Origin: Halorubrum coriense DSM 10284
GTDB lineage: Archaea; Halobacteriota; Halobacteria; Halobacteriales; Haloferacaceae
Length of the DNA stretch: 64,000 nt
Assembly: GCF_000337035.1 (NCBI RefSeq)
Contig: NZ_AOJL01000032.1
Coordinates: 1-64,000, forward strand
Direction: 5' to 3'
Made by a program: the position numbers and the translations under genes. The notes below the pieces were generated by a model. It did not search any database and was not told the DNA's origin. It saw only the letters and a program-made list of their open reading frames with translations. Of the stretch, positions 17,249 through 25,095 are shown piece after piece; the first letter of the stretch is position 1; the number at the start of each line of letters is the position of its first letter.

Positions 17249-18736
17249 TCAGTCGAGCGCGCGCCCGTCGACGGGGAACCGGTCCGTCCGCGTCCGCGAC
17301 ACCTCTCCCGGCTCGACGGTCTCGCCGTCGACCTCGACGGGCTCTCCGTCGGCGAGCCGCCCGAACGCCGGCCCCTCCGGAACGCTCCGCTCGGCCGCCA
17401 GCGCCGGATCGAACGCGTCCGTTCGAGCGACCACCGCGTTCCGGTCGGCCGCCACCTCGACCGCGTCGTAGTCGGCCTCCAGCACCTCCGCCAGCCCCGT
17501 CACGAGGTCGCCGTACCCGGGCGTCCCCGGACCGATCGCGAACGCGACGCGGCCGGCGGCGCGGGTCCCGCCCTGCTCCGTGTCGAACGCGACGGCGACC
17601 CGCTCGACCGCCTCCCGCGCGGCCCCGGCGTCGAGCCCCTGCGCCCGGGCGAGCAGCTCCGCCGGGAGGTCGCGGACGCGGACCGCCGCCCCGGAGCCGG
17701 CGTCGTCGTCCGCGCCGTCATCGGCGTCCGCGACCGCCCCGGTCTCCTCGCCGGGGCTGACCGCCCCGAACGCCCCGGCCGCCTCGTCGACGACCGCGCC
17801 GAACCGCAGCCCCTCGTCGACCGGACCGATCGCCGCCTCCAACCGCTCGACGAGCGGGAGCGGAGCGTCGCCGACCTCGCGCACCCACGTCTCGCTCACC
17901 ACCCGGTAACCGAGGTCCTCGACGACCTCGGTCAGTTCCGGGCGGTCGCCGTCGATCACCGCGCGGTCGGCGCGGCTCCGCTCGAACGCGGCGTCGATCA
18001 CGTCGCGGTTCGCCGCGGGCGCGCCGAGGTCGGCGAGCGCCCAGTCCGCGCCGACGTGACCCACCGCCCACTCGGTCTCGCGGACGATCCGGGTGAACCG
18101 CGGCGCGTAGTGGCCGCCGCCGAAGCCGACGACGTGGCGGGGGCGCGCCTCGGTTCCGGCGTCGCCGAGGTCATCGCCGGCGAGGTCCGCGCCCGTCCCG
18201 CGGAGGTCGAGGACCGCCCGCGCCACCGCCGCGGCGGCCTCGGCGTCCGCCCACTGCGGCTCGTCGGAGCCGAGTTCGACGAACAGCGACGGGACGGAGA
18301 CGGCCGTCGGCCCGTGGTGCGTACACTCGATACCGACCTCGTACCCCTCCGGCGCGTGTCGCGCGAGCGCCTCGACGACGCGCTTCTCCGCGCCGGGGGC
18401 GGCCCGCGCCAGCGACTCGGGGTCGCCGCCGTACTCGGCCCCGCCGAAGTTCCCGGTGACGTGCGCGGTCAGGAGTTCGCCCGTCTCCCCCGAGTGCCTT
18501 GAGACGAACGCGAGGAACGCGGGGTCGCAGTCGAACGCGGCGGTCGGGTCCGACAGGCGGATGTGGAGTTCGTCGAACTCGCGGAGCTCGAACCCGTCGG
18601 TCCGGTAGTACGTTCCGCCCCCGTCGGCGTCGGGGCGCGACTCGTCCTCGCGCGCCTCCCAGTCGCCGACCTCCAGCAGCCGCTCGCCGATGTGCGCCGA
18701 GGCGCTGTCGGCCCGGCTGACGACGATCGCTATCAC
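17249..18736 (-). CDS. dtdA: D-aminoacyl-tRNA deacylase DtdA (DTD2/GEK1 type) with long C-terminal extension
   Basis: A 495-residue protein. The first ~275 residues are the archaeal D-Tyr/D-aminoacyl-tRNA deacylase: HVTGNFGGAEYGG, IECTHHGPTAVSVPSLFVEL, and HVVGFGGGHYAPRFT are the family's conserved blocks. It hydrolyses D-amino acids from mischarged tRNA. The remaining ~200 residues (from about VDEGLRFGAVVDEAAG) are an acidic haloarchaeal extension with VRVRDLPAELLARAQGLDAG and no domain I recognise. Start ATG 18736 gives the family N-terminus MIAIVVSRAD. Confidence 0.88.
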   Translation of the reverse strand: MIAIVVSRADSASAHIGERLLEVGDWEAREDESRPDADGGGTYYRTDGFELREFDELHIRLSDPTAAFDCDPAFLAFVSRHSGETGELLTAHVTGNFGGAEYGGDPESLARAAPGAEKRVVEALARHAPEGYEVGIECTHHGPTAVSVPSLFVELGSDEPQWADAEAAAAVARAVLDLRGTGADLAGDDLGDAGTEARPRHVVGFGGGHYAPRFTRIVRETEWAVGHVGADWALADLGAPAANRDVIDAAFERSRADRAVIDGDRPELTEVVEDLGYRVVSETWVREVGDAPLPLVERLEAAIGPVDEGLRFGAVVDEAAGAFGAVSPGEETGAVADADDGADDDAGSGAAVRVRDLPAELLARAQGLDAGAAREAVERVAVAFDTEQGGTRAAGRVAFAIGPGTPGYGDLVTGLAEVLEADYDAVEVAADRNAVVARTDAFDPALAAERSVPEGPAFGRLADGEPVEVDGETVEPGEVSRTRTDRFPVDGRALD

Positions 18737-18831
18737 GACACGGACTCCGCCGCCCGCGGCCGAATAGCCGTCGATTCCGGTTACCGACCCGGCTCCGTCG
18801 GGCCGCGTCGACCCGGTTCCGCCCTCCCCCG

Positions 18832-19782
18832 CTACGGGAGCAGCAGGTAGACGAAGACCCCGTAGCCGACGGTGAGGCCGACGCCGTCGACCCGGGTGAT
18901 CCGTTCGCTGTACGCCATGATGCCGACGACGACGGCCGTGAACGCGAGCAGCGCGGGAAACTCGAAGCCGCGGACGTCCGGGGCGACGCTGATAGGGGTC
19001 ACCACGGCGACGATGCCGATGACGGCGAGGACGTTGTAGATGTTCGAGCCGACGACGTTGCCGACGCTGAACTCCGCCTCGCCGCGGACCGCGGCCACGA
19101 CGCTGGCCGCCAGTTCCGGCAGCGACGTGCCGAGCGCCAGCACGGTGAGTCCGATGAAGATGTCCGAGAAGCCGGCGGCCGCCAGCAGCGACTCGCTGCC
19201 GTCGATCAGCCAGCGCGAGCCGAGGACGAGCGCCGCGATCCCGGCGACGACGATCGCGGCGTCGCGGCCCTTCGCGTCCGGCATCTCGTCCCGCTCGCTG
19301 TCAGTGATCTCCGACTGGTTCTCCCGAACGCGTCGCAGCACCGCGACGGTGAACGCGACGAGCGTCCCGAGCAGCACGACGCCGTCGACGAGTCCGATCC
19401 GCCCGTCCCAGCCGAGACCGACCAACAGTAGCGCGGCCAGCACCATGAACGGGACGTCCCGGCGAAACACCGTGTCGGAGACGTCGAGCGGGCGTATCAG
19501 CGCCGACACCCCCAACACGAGGCCGATGTTCGCGATGTTCGAGCCCACGATCGCGCCGAGGCCGATGTCGGTCGACACCGTGACCGCGCCGAGCAGGGAG
19601 ACGAAGAGCTCCGGGGCCGTCGTCGCGAACGCCACGACGGTGACGCCGACCGTCGACGCCTTCAGTCCCACGGCGAGCGCGAGGTCCCTCGCGCCCGCCA
19701 CGAGCAGTTCCGCGCCGGCGTAGAGGAGGGCGACGCCGCCGGCGATCAACAGCAGTTCGACGAGTGGCGACCCGGGCAGCAC
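18832..19782 (-). CDS. calcium/sodium antiporter (CaCA superfamily)
   Basis: A membrane protein of 316 residues from GTG 19782 with about ten helices and two inverted alpha-repeats. The first repeat has TTAPELFVSLLGA followed by GSNIANIGLVLGVSALI; the second has GTSLPELAASVVAA followed by GSNIYNVLAVIGI. These G-S-N and P-E-L motifs are the ion-binding signature. It exchanges Ca2+ for Na+ (or K+). The GTG is preferred because a minus-strand CCCTTTTGAAACC box (19802-19814) lies 26 bases upstream; an ATG at 19809 would place the box inside the coding region. It likely helps export calcium in a high-salt setting. Confidence 0.88.
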   Translation of the reverse strand: MLPGSPLVELLLIAGGVALLYAGAELLVAGARDLALAVGLKASTVGVTVVAFATTAPELFVSLLGAVTVSTDIGLGAIVGSNIANIGLVLGVSALIRPLDVSDTVFRRDVPFMVLAALLLVGLGWDGRIGLVDGVVLLGTLVAFTVAVLRRVRENQSEITDSERDEMPDAKGRDAAIVVAGIAALVLGSRWLIDGSESLLAAAGFSDIFIGLTVLALGTSLPELAASVVAAVRGEAEFSVGNVVGSNIYNVLAVIGIVAVVTPISVAPDVRGFEFPALLAFTAVVVGIMAYSERITRVDGVGLTVGYGVFVYLLLP

Positions 19783-19871
19783 GGCTCCGCGTTCGCGGGC
19801 GGGTTTCAAAAGGGTCGTGATCCGAGTCGTGATGCCGAACCGCGTGCGGTCGCCTCGTTACGGATCCGCGA

Positions 19872-20066
19872 TCAGGCGTGCGCCGAGCGGAACTCGCCGT
19901 GTTTCACGCCGATCGCGAACGCGAGTGCGCCGAAGACGAGCATCGACGGGACGACCATCATCAGCGTCGTCTGGAGGGGCATCATCCCCGCCCCGATGAG
20001 GCCGCCGGCGCCGATCGCGACGATCAGTACGAGGACCGCTGCCGCGCGTGGAAGGTCGAACTCCAT
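19872..20066 (-). CDS. small membrane protein, two helices
   Basis: A 64-residue protein: MEFDLPRAAAVLVLIVAIGA begins the first helix, then a GAGMM turn and a second helix (MMVVPSMLVFGALAFAIGV), ending KHGEFRSAHA. The arrangement resembles uncharacterised haloarchaeal two-helix membrane proteins. Function unknown. It lies between the antiporter and PhzF genes, all on the minus strand, with separate spacing, so an operon is possible but not shown. Confidence 0.68.
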   Translation of the reverse strand: MEFDLPRAAAVLVLIVAIGAGGLIGAGMMPLQTTLMMVVPSMLVFGALAFAIGVKHGEFRSAHA

Positions 20067-20116
20067 ATCGCTCGTACGTCGCGAGCGATCCTAAACGTTC
20101 GGTCTGCGGCGCGGGC

Positions 20117-21025
20117 TCACGCCTCGAGTATCTCGTCGTCCTCGTCGTCGGGAATCCGGATCTCGCCGTCGAGCGCGACCGACGCGCGGCCGCCGACGCG
20201 GACGCCGTCCCCTCCGACGCGCACGCGAACGTGTCCCGGTCGGTCGAGGAAGTGGCCCTGTTCGAACCGGAACTCGTCCGGCTCGTCCCCGTCGAAGGCG
20301 TCGACGTGCCGGAGGTACCCGCCGACCGCCCCGCTCGCGGTGCCCGTGACCGGGTCCTCCGCGATCCCGAGCGACGGGACGAACGCCCGGCCGTGGAGCG
20401 TCGAGTCGGCGTCGAGCGCGTCGAACGTGAACGCGTACACGCCCGCGACGTCGAACTCCTCCGAGAGGCGCTCGACCGCCGCGTCGTCCGGGTCGGCCTC
20501 GCCCAGCCGCTCTAAGAAGTTCACCGGGACGACGAGGAACGGCAGCCCGGTCGACGCGACCGCGACGGGGAGGTCCGCCCCGACGTCGCGCAGCGCCGCG
20601 GGATCGACTCCGAGCGCCTCGCCGAGGCGGCCGGCGTCGACGTCGACGACCTCGACGCTCGGGGCCTGCTGCCGCATCCAGACGGTGCCGTCGTCGTCGA
20701 CCGCGACCGCGAGGTCGCCGACGTTCGTGCGGAGCGTGCGCTCGCCGCCGTCGATCGCTCCCTCGGCGAACAGGGATCCGTAGGTCGCTATCGTGGCGTG
20801 CCCGCAGAGGTCGACCTCCGTGGTCGGCGAGAAGTAGCGGAGCCGGTCGTCGGCCGCGTCGTCCCCGTCGGTCAGGAACGCGGTCTCCGAGGCACCGAGT
20901 TCGGCGGCGACCGCGGCCAACTGACCGTCGCTCAACCCCTCCGCGTCGGGGACGACGCCGGCGGGGTTGCCGGCCAGCGGCTCCGCGGTGAACGCGTCGA
21001 CGAGCAGCGCGCGTCGGGTCTCCAT
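20117..21025 (-). CDS. PhzF-family isomerase/epimerase
   Basis: A 302-residue protein of the diaminopimelate-epimerase-like PhzF family. It begins with TRRALLVDAFTAEPLAGNPAGVV, the characteristic GNPA motif, then LGASETAFLT with the catalytic-type Glu, YFSPTTEVDLCGHATIAT, and EDPVTGTASGAVGGYLRH. All main family motifs are intact. The true substrate of archaeal members is not known, and the name phenazine biosynthesis is historical. It is divergent from the phosphodiesterase-superfamily gene at 21233. Confidence 0.9.
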   Translation of the reverse strand: METRRALLVDAFTAEPLAGNPAGVVPDAEGLSDGQLAAVAAELGASETAFLTDGDDAADDRLRYFSPTTEVDLCGHATIATYGSLFAEGAIDGGERTLRTNVGDLAVAVDDDGTVWMRQQAPSVEVVDVDAGRLGEALGVDPAALRDVGADLPVAVASTGLPFLVVPVNFLERLGEADPDDAAVERLSEEFDVAGVYAFTFDALDADSTLHGRAFVPSLGIAEDPVTGTASGAVGGYLRHVDAFDGDEPDEFRFEQGHFLDRPGHVRVRVGGDGVRVGGRASVALDGEIRIPDDEDDEILEA

Positions 21026-21232
21026 GTCGAACCCCTCCGCGGGTCACGGACAAAAATCCTCCCGAGCGCCGCGGCGAAGCGGTCGTCGTCTGCGGGGGCC
21101 ACTCGAACGGGCCCCTCACTCATCGTTCGCGCCCCCTACCGCGACCGCTTGGATACGTGGGTGTCCGGTCTCGCCGCCGATTCCCCCACCGCCGATGTCA
21201 ATCCTTTTGCCTACGACCGCGGATGGGTGTGT

Positions 21233-22579
21233 ATGGGCCTCTTCGACCGGCTGCGAGGGAACGACACGCCGCGCGTGGCGTTCATCGGGATCGACGGCCT
21301 CTCGTACCGGGCCGTCGCCGACAATCCGGAGACGTTCCCGACGCTGTCGGCGATCGCCGACGACGGCGAGGGCGGACGGATCGACAGCATCGTCCCGGCG
21401 GAGTCGAGCGCGTGCTGGCCGACGCTCACGACGGGCAAGAACCCCGGCGAGACGGGGGTCTACGGGTTTCAGGACCGCGAGGTCGGCTCTTACGACACGT
21501 ACGTGCCGATGGGACGCGACGTCCAGATCCCCCGCGTCTGGGACCGGGCGACCGACGCGGGGCTCGACGCGACCGTCATGAACGTCCCCGTCACGTTCCC
21601 GCCGCAGCGAACCGTTCAGCGGATGGTCTCGGGCTACCTCTCGCCCGACCTCGACGCGGCCGCGCACCCCGAGGAGCTCCGCGAGTACCTCACCGACAGC
21701 GACTACCGGCTGTCGGTCAACGCGAAGCTCGGACACAAGCAAGACAAGACGGCCTTCTTGGAGCACGCCCGCGCGACGCTCGACGCCCGCGCCGCGGCCT
21801 TCGAGCGGTACGTCGAGCGCGACGACTGGGACCTCTTCGTCGGGGTCTTCACCGCCCCCGACCGCGTCAACCACTTCCTGTGGGGCGACTACGAGGACCG
21901 CGGACCGTACCGCGATGAGCTGCTCTCGTTCCACGCCGCGCTCGACGAACACATCGGGTCGATCCGCGAGGCGCTCCCGAGCGACGTCACGCTCGTCGTG
22001 GGCTCCACGCACGGGTTCAGGCGGCTTCGCCACGATGTCTACTGTAACGAGTGGCTCGAACGCGAGGGGTGGCTCTCCTACGCCGACGAGGACCACGACG
22101 CGCTCGCCGACATCGACGACGAAACCCGGGCGTACTCGCTCGTGCCGGGCCGGTTCTACCTCAACGTGAAGGGGCGCGAGCCGGACGGCGTCGTCCCCGA
22201 GTCGGAGTACGACGAGACGCGCGCCGAGCTGCGCGAGGCGCTGGAGTCGTGGACGGGCCCCGACGGGAACCCGGTCGCCGACCGCGTCGTCGACCGCGAG
22301 ACGGTGTTCCGCGGCGACCACGACGCCATCGCTCCCGACCTCGTCGTCCTCCCCAACGACGGGTTCGACCTCAAGTCCGGGTTCCGTCCCCACGACGGCG
22401 TGTTCGATTCCGACGGCCCCCGCACCGGGATGCACGCCTTCGACGACGCCGCGCTGTTCGTCGACCACCCGGACGTGACCGTCGAGGACGCCGACCTCCT
22501 CGACGTCGCGCCGACGCTCCTCCGGCTCCTCGACGTCGACTACGGCCGCACGGACTTCGACGGCGCGAGCCTCGTCTGA
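21233..22579 (+). CDS. alkaline-phosphatase-superfamily protein (type I phosphodiesterase-like)
   Basis: A 448-residue protein. The N-terminus has FIGIDGLSY, the first metal Asp, then the nucleophile region ESSACWPTLTTGKNPGETGV, the second metal pair in TAPDRVNHFLWGDYED, and a late His in TGMHAFDDA. The usual Ser-Asp-His-Gly metal motif is Ser-Thr-His-Gly here (VVGSTHGF, Thr at residue 259), so one metal ligand is missing. Family members cleave phosphodiesters, nucleotides or lipids. ATG 21233 is chosen for the short lysine/arginine-poor start MGLFDRLRGNDTPRVAF. An ATCCTTTTGC box lies about 30 bases upstream. Confidence 0.85.
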   Translation: MGLFDRLRGNDTPRVAFIGIDGLSYRAVADNPETFPTLSAIADDGEGGRIDSIVPAESSACWPTLTTGKNPGETGVYGFQDREVGSYDTYVPMGRDVQIPRVWDRATDAGLDATVMNVPVTFPPQRTVQRMVSGYLSPDLDAAAHPEELREYLTDSDYRLSVNAKLGHKQDKTAFLEHARATLDARAAAFERYVERDDWDLFVGVFTAPDRVNHFLWGDYEDRGPYRDELLSFHAALDEHIGSIREALPSDVTLVVGSTHGFRRLRHDVYCNEWLEREGWLSYADEDHDALADIDDETRAYSLVPGRFYLNVKGREPDGVVPESEYDETRAELREALESWTGPDGNPVADRVVDRETVFRGDHDAIAPDLVVLPNDGFDLKSGFRPHDGVFDSDGPRTGMHAFDDAALFVDHPDVTVEDADLLDVAPTLLRLLDVDYGRTDFDGASLV

Positions 22580-22715
22580 GTCGCTCGCGCCGGCCCCGCT
22601 CGACCGCTTCGACCGCGCTCTCCCCGCTCGCCCGTCCCGACCGCGCCCTTCCGGCCTGCCCGTCCCGACCGCACCGGGCGACCGAATTGAAGTGAGTCCG
22701 CCCCCACCGCCCGGT

Positions 22716-23225
22716 ATGGAGCGCACCCCGGACGGGACCCCCGTCGGCGTCGACGACCCGTACGCGGTCGCGGGCGTCTGCGACCACCTCACCGACGACG
22801 GTCGGTGCCGCTTCGCGCTGACCCGGGCGGGAGACGACCCCGCGTTCGCGGCCGAGAGACGCGCCGACGGCTACGACTGTCACGTCGGTCCCGACGGCGA
22901 GTGGCGCGCGTGCCCGCACTATCGGTCCACGACCGACGCGAAGTCCTGCGTCCGATGCGGGCTCGCGGACGTGCGACTGGCGCACGACGAGTCGCGGCCG
23001 CTCGTTGAGGAGCATCACCTCTCGTACGGCGGCGACGACTCGCACGAGGTCACGGTCGGACTCTGTCGCTGGTGTCACGCGAAGGTACACGACTCGATCG
23101 CCCGGATCGACGACGACGCGAGCCCGGACCCCGAGGCGATCGCGGAACGCGAGCGACGCCGCGAGACGGAACGGTCGGCGTCGGCGTTCGAGGCGGCCAG
23201 CGAAAACTACGACCCGGAGGACTGA
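22716..23225 (+). CDS. HNH-like zinc protein, haloarchaeal
   Basis: A 169-residue protein. Residues 1-75 contain Cys/His positions (GVCDHLTDDGRCRF, DCHVG, ACPHYR). Residues 80-130 resemble an HNH nuclease fold: CVRCGLADVRL, EEHHLSYGG, and LCRWCHAKVHDSI, with two C-x2-C pairs and an H-H. The tail is a charged helix. It could be an HNH endonuclease or a non-catalytic zinc protein; the second His pair favours HNH-type. Start ATG 22716. Genomic context offers no clue. Confidence 0.72.
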   Translation: MERTPDGTPVGVDDPYAVAGVCDHLTDDGRCRFALTRAGDDPAFAAERRADGYDCHVGPDGEWRACPHYRSTTDAKSCVRCGLADVRLAHDESRPLVEEHHLSYGGDDSHEVTVGLCRWCHAKVHDSIARIDDDASPDPEAIAERERRRETERSASAFEAASENYDPED

Positions 23226-23265
23226 ACGCTCCGTCGACCGACGCGGCCGTCCGGTGCCGCGCGTT

Positions 23266-24033
23266 TCAGGCGTCGTCGGCCGGCCGGATCAGGTTCGCCA
23301 GCGCGACGAGCAGGCCGAGGAACCACCCGAGCGGCACCGAGATCCCGATCCACATCAGTACGTACCCCAAGCCGGGGAGCCCCCACTGCTGGCCGAACGT
23401 CTCGAGGTCGAACGCGCCACGGAGCACCTCGTTTATCCCGCCGACCGAGAGGAACGTGTCGAGGATCCACCGCGCGAGTTCGTAGCTCGGGGGGAGGATC
23501 AGCTCCTCCAACGTGGGCGTGACGAGGGCGGCGACGACGGGCGGCAGGAACAGCGCGGTCATCGCGAACGGATACGCGAGCAGGACGCTGACGAACCGCC
23601 CCCCGACCTTCGAGAAGCCGGCGGCCAGAGCGGCCGAGACGACCGCCACGACGCTGGCCGCGCCGACCGCGATCACGGCGTCGAACGGCAGTTGGAGGTG
23701 CGTGACGACCGTCAGTCCGCCCCAGACGACGGCGGCGACGAGGACCGCGCCGGCGACGCCGATGCGGGTGACCGCCGAGTCGAGCTTCGCCGCGTAGTAG
23801 CGCGTCGCGAAGCCGACCAACAACAGCGGGTACGTGACCGTGACCAAAGGCGCGCCCAGCACCGCCCAGAGGTAGTAGCCGACCGACTGGACGGTCGTCT
23901 CGGGCTTCCACTTGCCCAAGACCGCGCTCGGGTCGAGCTGTCGCGGGAAGACGACCTCCATCCACGTCTCGTGGAGGCGAATCACGTCCAGGAAGAGCGC
24001 TTCCACCAGCCCGGTTTGCCCTCGGCGTTCCAT
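23266..24033 (-). CDS. Yip1-like integral membrane protein
   Basis: A 255-residue protein with a short polar N-terminus (MERRGQTG) that includes PRQLDPSAVLGKWKPET, then five or six transmembrane helices (YYLWAVLGAPLVTVTYPLLL; AGAVLVAAVVWGGLTVV; and so on) ending VPLGWFLGLLVALANLI. The overall style fits the Yip1 superfamily of archaeal membrane proteins with unknown function. It is divergent from the lipoprotein gene at 24147, sharing the 113-base gap. The ATG at 24033 gives the shortest non-redundant start; longer in-frame starts lie over the neighbour's promoter. Confidence 0.68.
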   Translation of the reverse strand: MERRGQTGLVEALFLDVIRLHETWMEVVFPRQLDPSAVLGKWKPETTVQSVGYYLWAVLGAPLVTVTYPLLLVGFATRYYAAKLDSAVTRIGVAGAVLVAAVVWGGLTVVTHLQLPFDAVIAVGAASVVAVVSAALAAGFSKVGGRFVSVLLAYPFAMTALFLPPVVAALVTPTLEELILPPSYELARWILDTFLSVGGINEVLRGAFDLETFGQQWGLPGLGYVLMWIGISVPLGWFLGLLVALANLIRPADDA

Positions 24034-24112
24034 TTGCCTCACGTCGCACACGCCACGACGTGAACTTTGTGCCTTCGGCCGCGGCGTTCTCGCGACCGAT
24101 ATCCGCGCCGAT

Positions 24113-24122
24113 AGGCTTAAAG
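24113..24122 (+). promoter_or_regulatory. TATA-like box before the lipoprotein gene
   Basis: AGGCTTAAAG lies about 28 bases before the ATG at 24147, the usual spacing for a leaderless haloarchaeal mRNA. Confidence 0.45.
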
Positions 24123-24146
24123 AAGCGTACACGCCTACTTCAAGAT

Positions 24147-24827
24147 ATGAAACGACGCGGACTGCTCGCGGCACTCGCGGCGTCGACGTCGGTCGCGCTC
24201 GCTGGGTGTGCCGGCGAAGACGGGAGTTACGAGTTCGACGCGGAGCCGGCAGAAGTACCGGAGAGCGCGTACGTGGACGGCTACACCGGATCGGAGCCGG
24301 AGTCGTACACCATCGACCGGGAGTTCAACGTCACTGGCGTGAACGCGCGGGTGACGGCGACCACGTGGGTCGCCCGGTACTCCAACCCGACGACTCAGTC
24401 GGCGCTGTTCGTGGCGAGTACCCCGAACGCCTCCGTCGCCGGACAGTCGGTCAACCCGCTCGTCAGGGTCGAGGGCGCGGACCTCATCCAGCGGCTCCTC
24501 GACCAGATCAATCAGCAGGACGTCGGCGGCGGGAACGCCGACATCGAAACGGACGACATCGAGTCGCGCGGCGAGGAGACTCGGACGATACTCGGCGAAG
24601 AGACCACCGTCTCCGTCTTCGCGACGACGATCAGCGCGGAGGTCGAGGGCGCGGGCAACTCGACCGGCTCCGTCGAGGACATCCCCGTCCTCCTGTACAT
24701 CGCTACCGTCCAACACACCGCGGCCGACGCGGACAGCGAAGACGTGATCGCGGTGGCCGGCATCCACCCGGAACAGGTCGACCAGTCCGATCAGTTGCTC
24801 TCGATGATGGAAGCGGTCGAACACTGA
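24147..24827 (+). CDS. secreted lipoprotein of unknown function
   Basis: A 226-residue protein. The N-terminus MKRRGLLAALAASTSVALAG followed by Cys is a twin-arginine signal with a lipobox, so the mature protein is predicted to start at the lipid-modified Cys. The body is a soluble domain with few motifs; two stretches, EETTVSVFATTISAEV and SEDVIAVAGIHPEQ, suggest a mixed alpha/beta domain. Similar haloarchaeal lipoproteins exist with domain-of-unknown-function names. It may have a role at the cell surface, but nothing in the sequence says which. It is divergent from the Yip1-like gene. Confidence 0.78.
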   Translation: MKRRGLLAALAASTSVALAGCAGEDGSYEFDAEPAEVPESAYVDGYTGSEPESYTIDREFNVTGVNARVTATTWVARYSNPTTQSALFVASTPNASVAGQSVNPLVRVEGADLIQRLLDQINQQDVGGGNADIETDDIESRGEETRTILGEETTVSVFATTISAEVEGAGNSTGSVEDIPVLLYIATVQHTAADADSEDVIAVAGIHPEQVDQSDQLLSMMEAVEH

Positions 24828-24964
24828 CTCGCCCCGTCGTTTCCCGCCTCCAGCCCCATCCTGCCCGTCTCCGGTAACACCTCCGCGTTTCCTCGACTGT
24901 CACTCGACTGCGTCGCGCCGTTGTCGTGCGATTATTTCTCCAGACGGAAGCTTTCACGTCCGTA

Positions 24965-25074
24965 AGCCGCTTATAAGCGATCGGCCCGAGTGAGAGATCC
25001 CGCGGTGTGACAGGAGCCGCTTCGTGGGGCCGGGTTGAGCACCGACGCCGCGCCGCCCCGAGAGCGATCGCTCT
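24965..25074 (+). promoter_or_regulatory. upstream region of the chimeric surface gene with two palindromes
   Basis: The 268-base gap before the surface gene contains the palindrome GCTTATAAGC (24969-24978), which includes a TATA-like core, and the perfect 14-base palindrome AGAGCGATCGCTCT (25061-25074), which ends 21 bases before the ATG. The first may be a promoter with a roughly 90-base leader and the second an operator or a hairpin in the leader. Neither is assigned to a regulator. Confidence 0.35.
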
Positions 25075-25095
25075 GACATCCGTGGCTCGTTCGCT

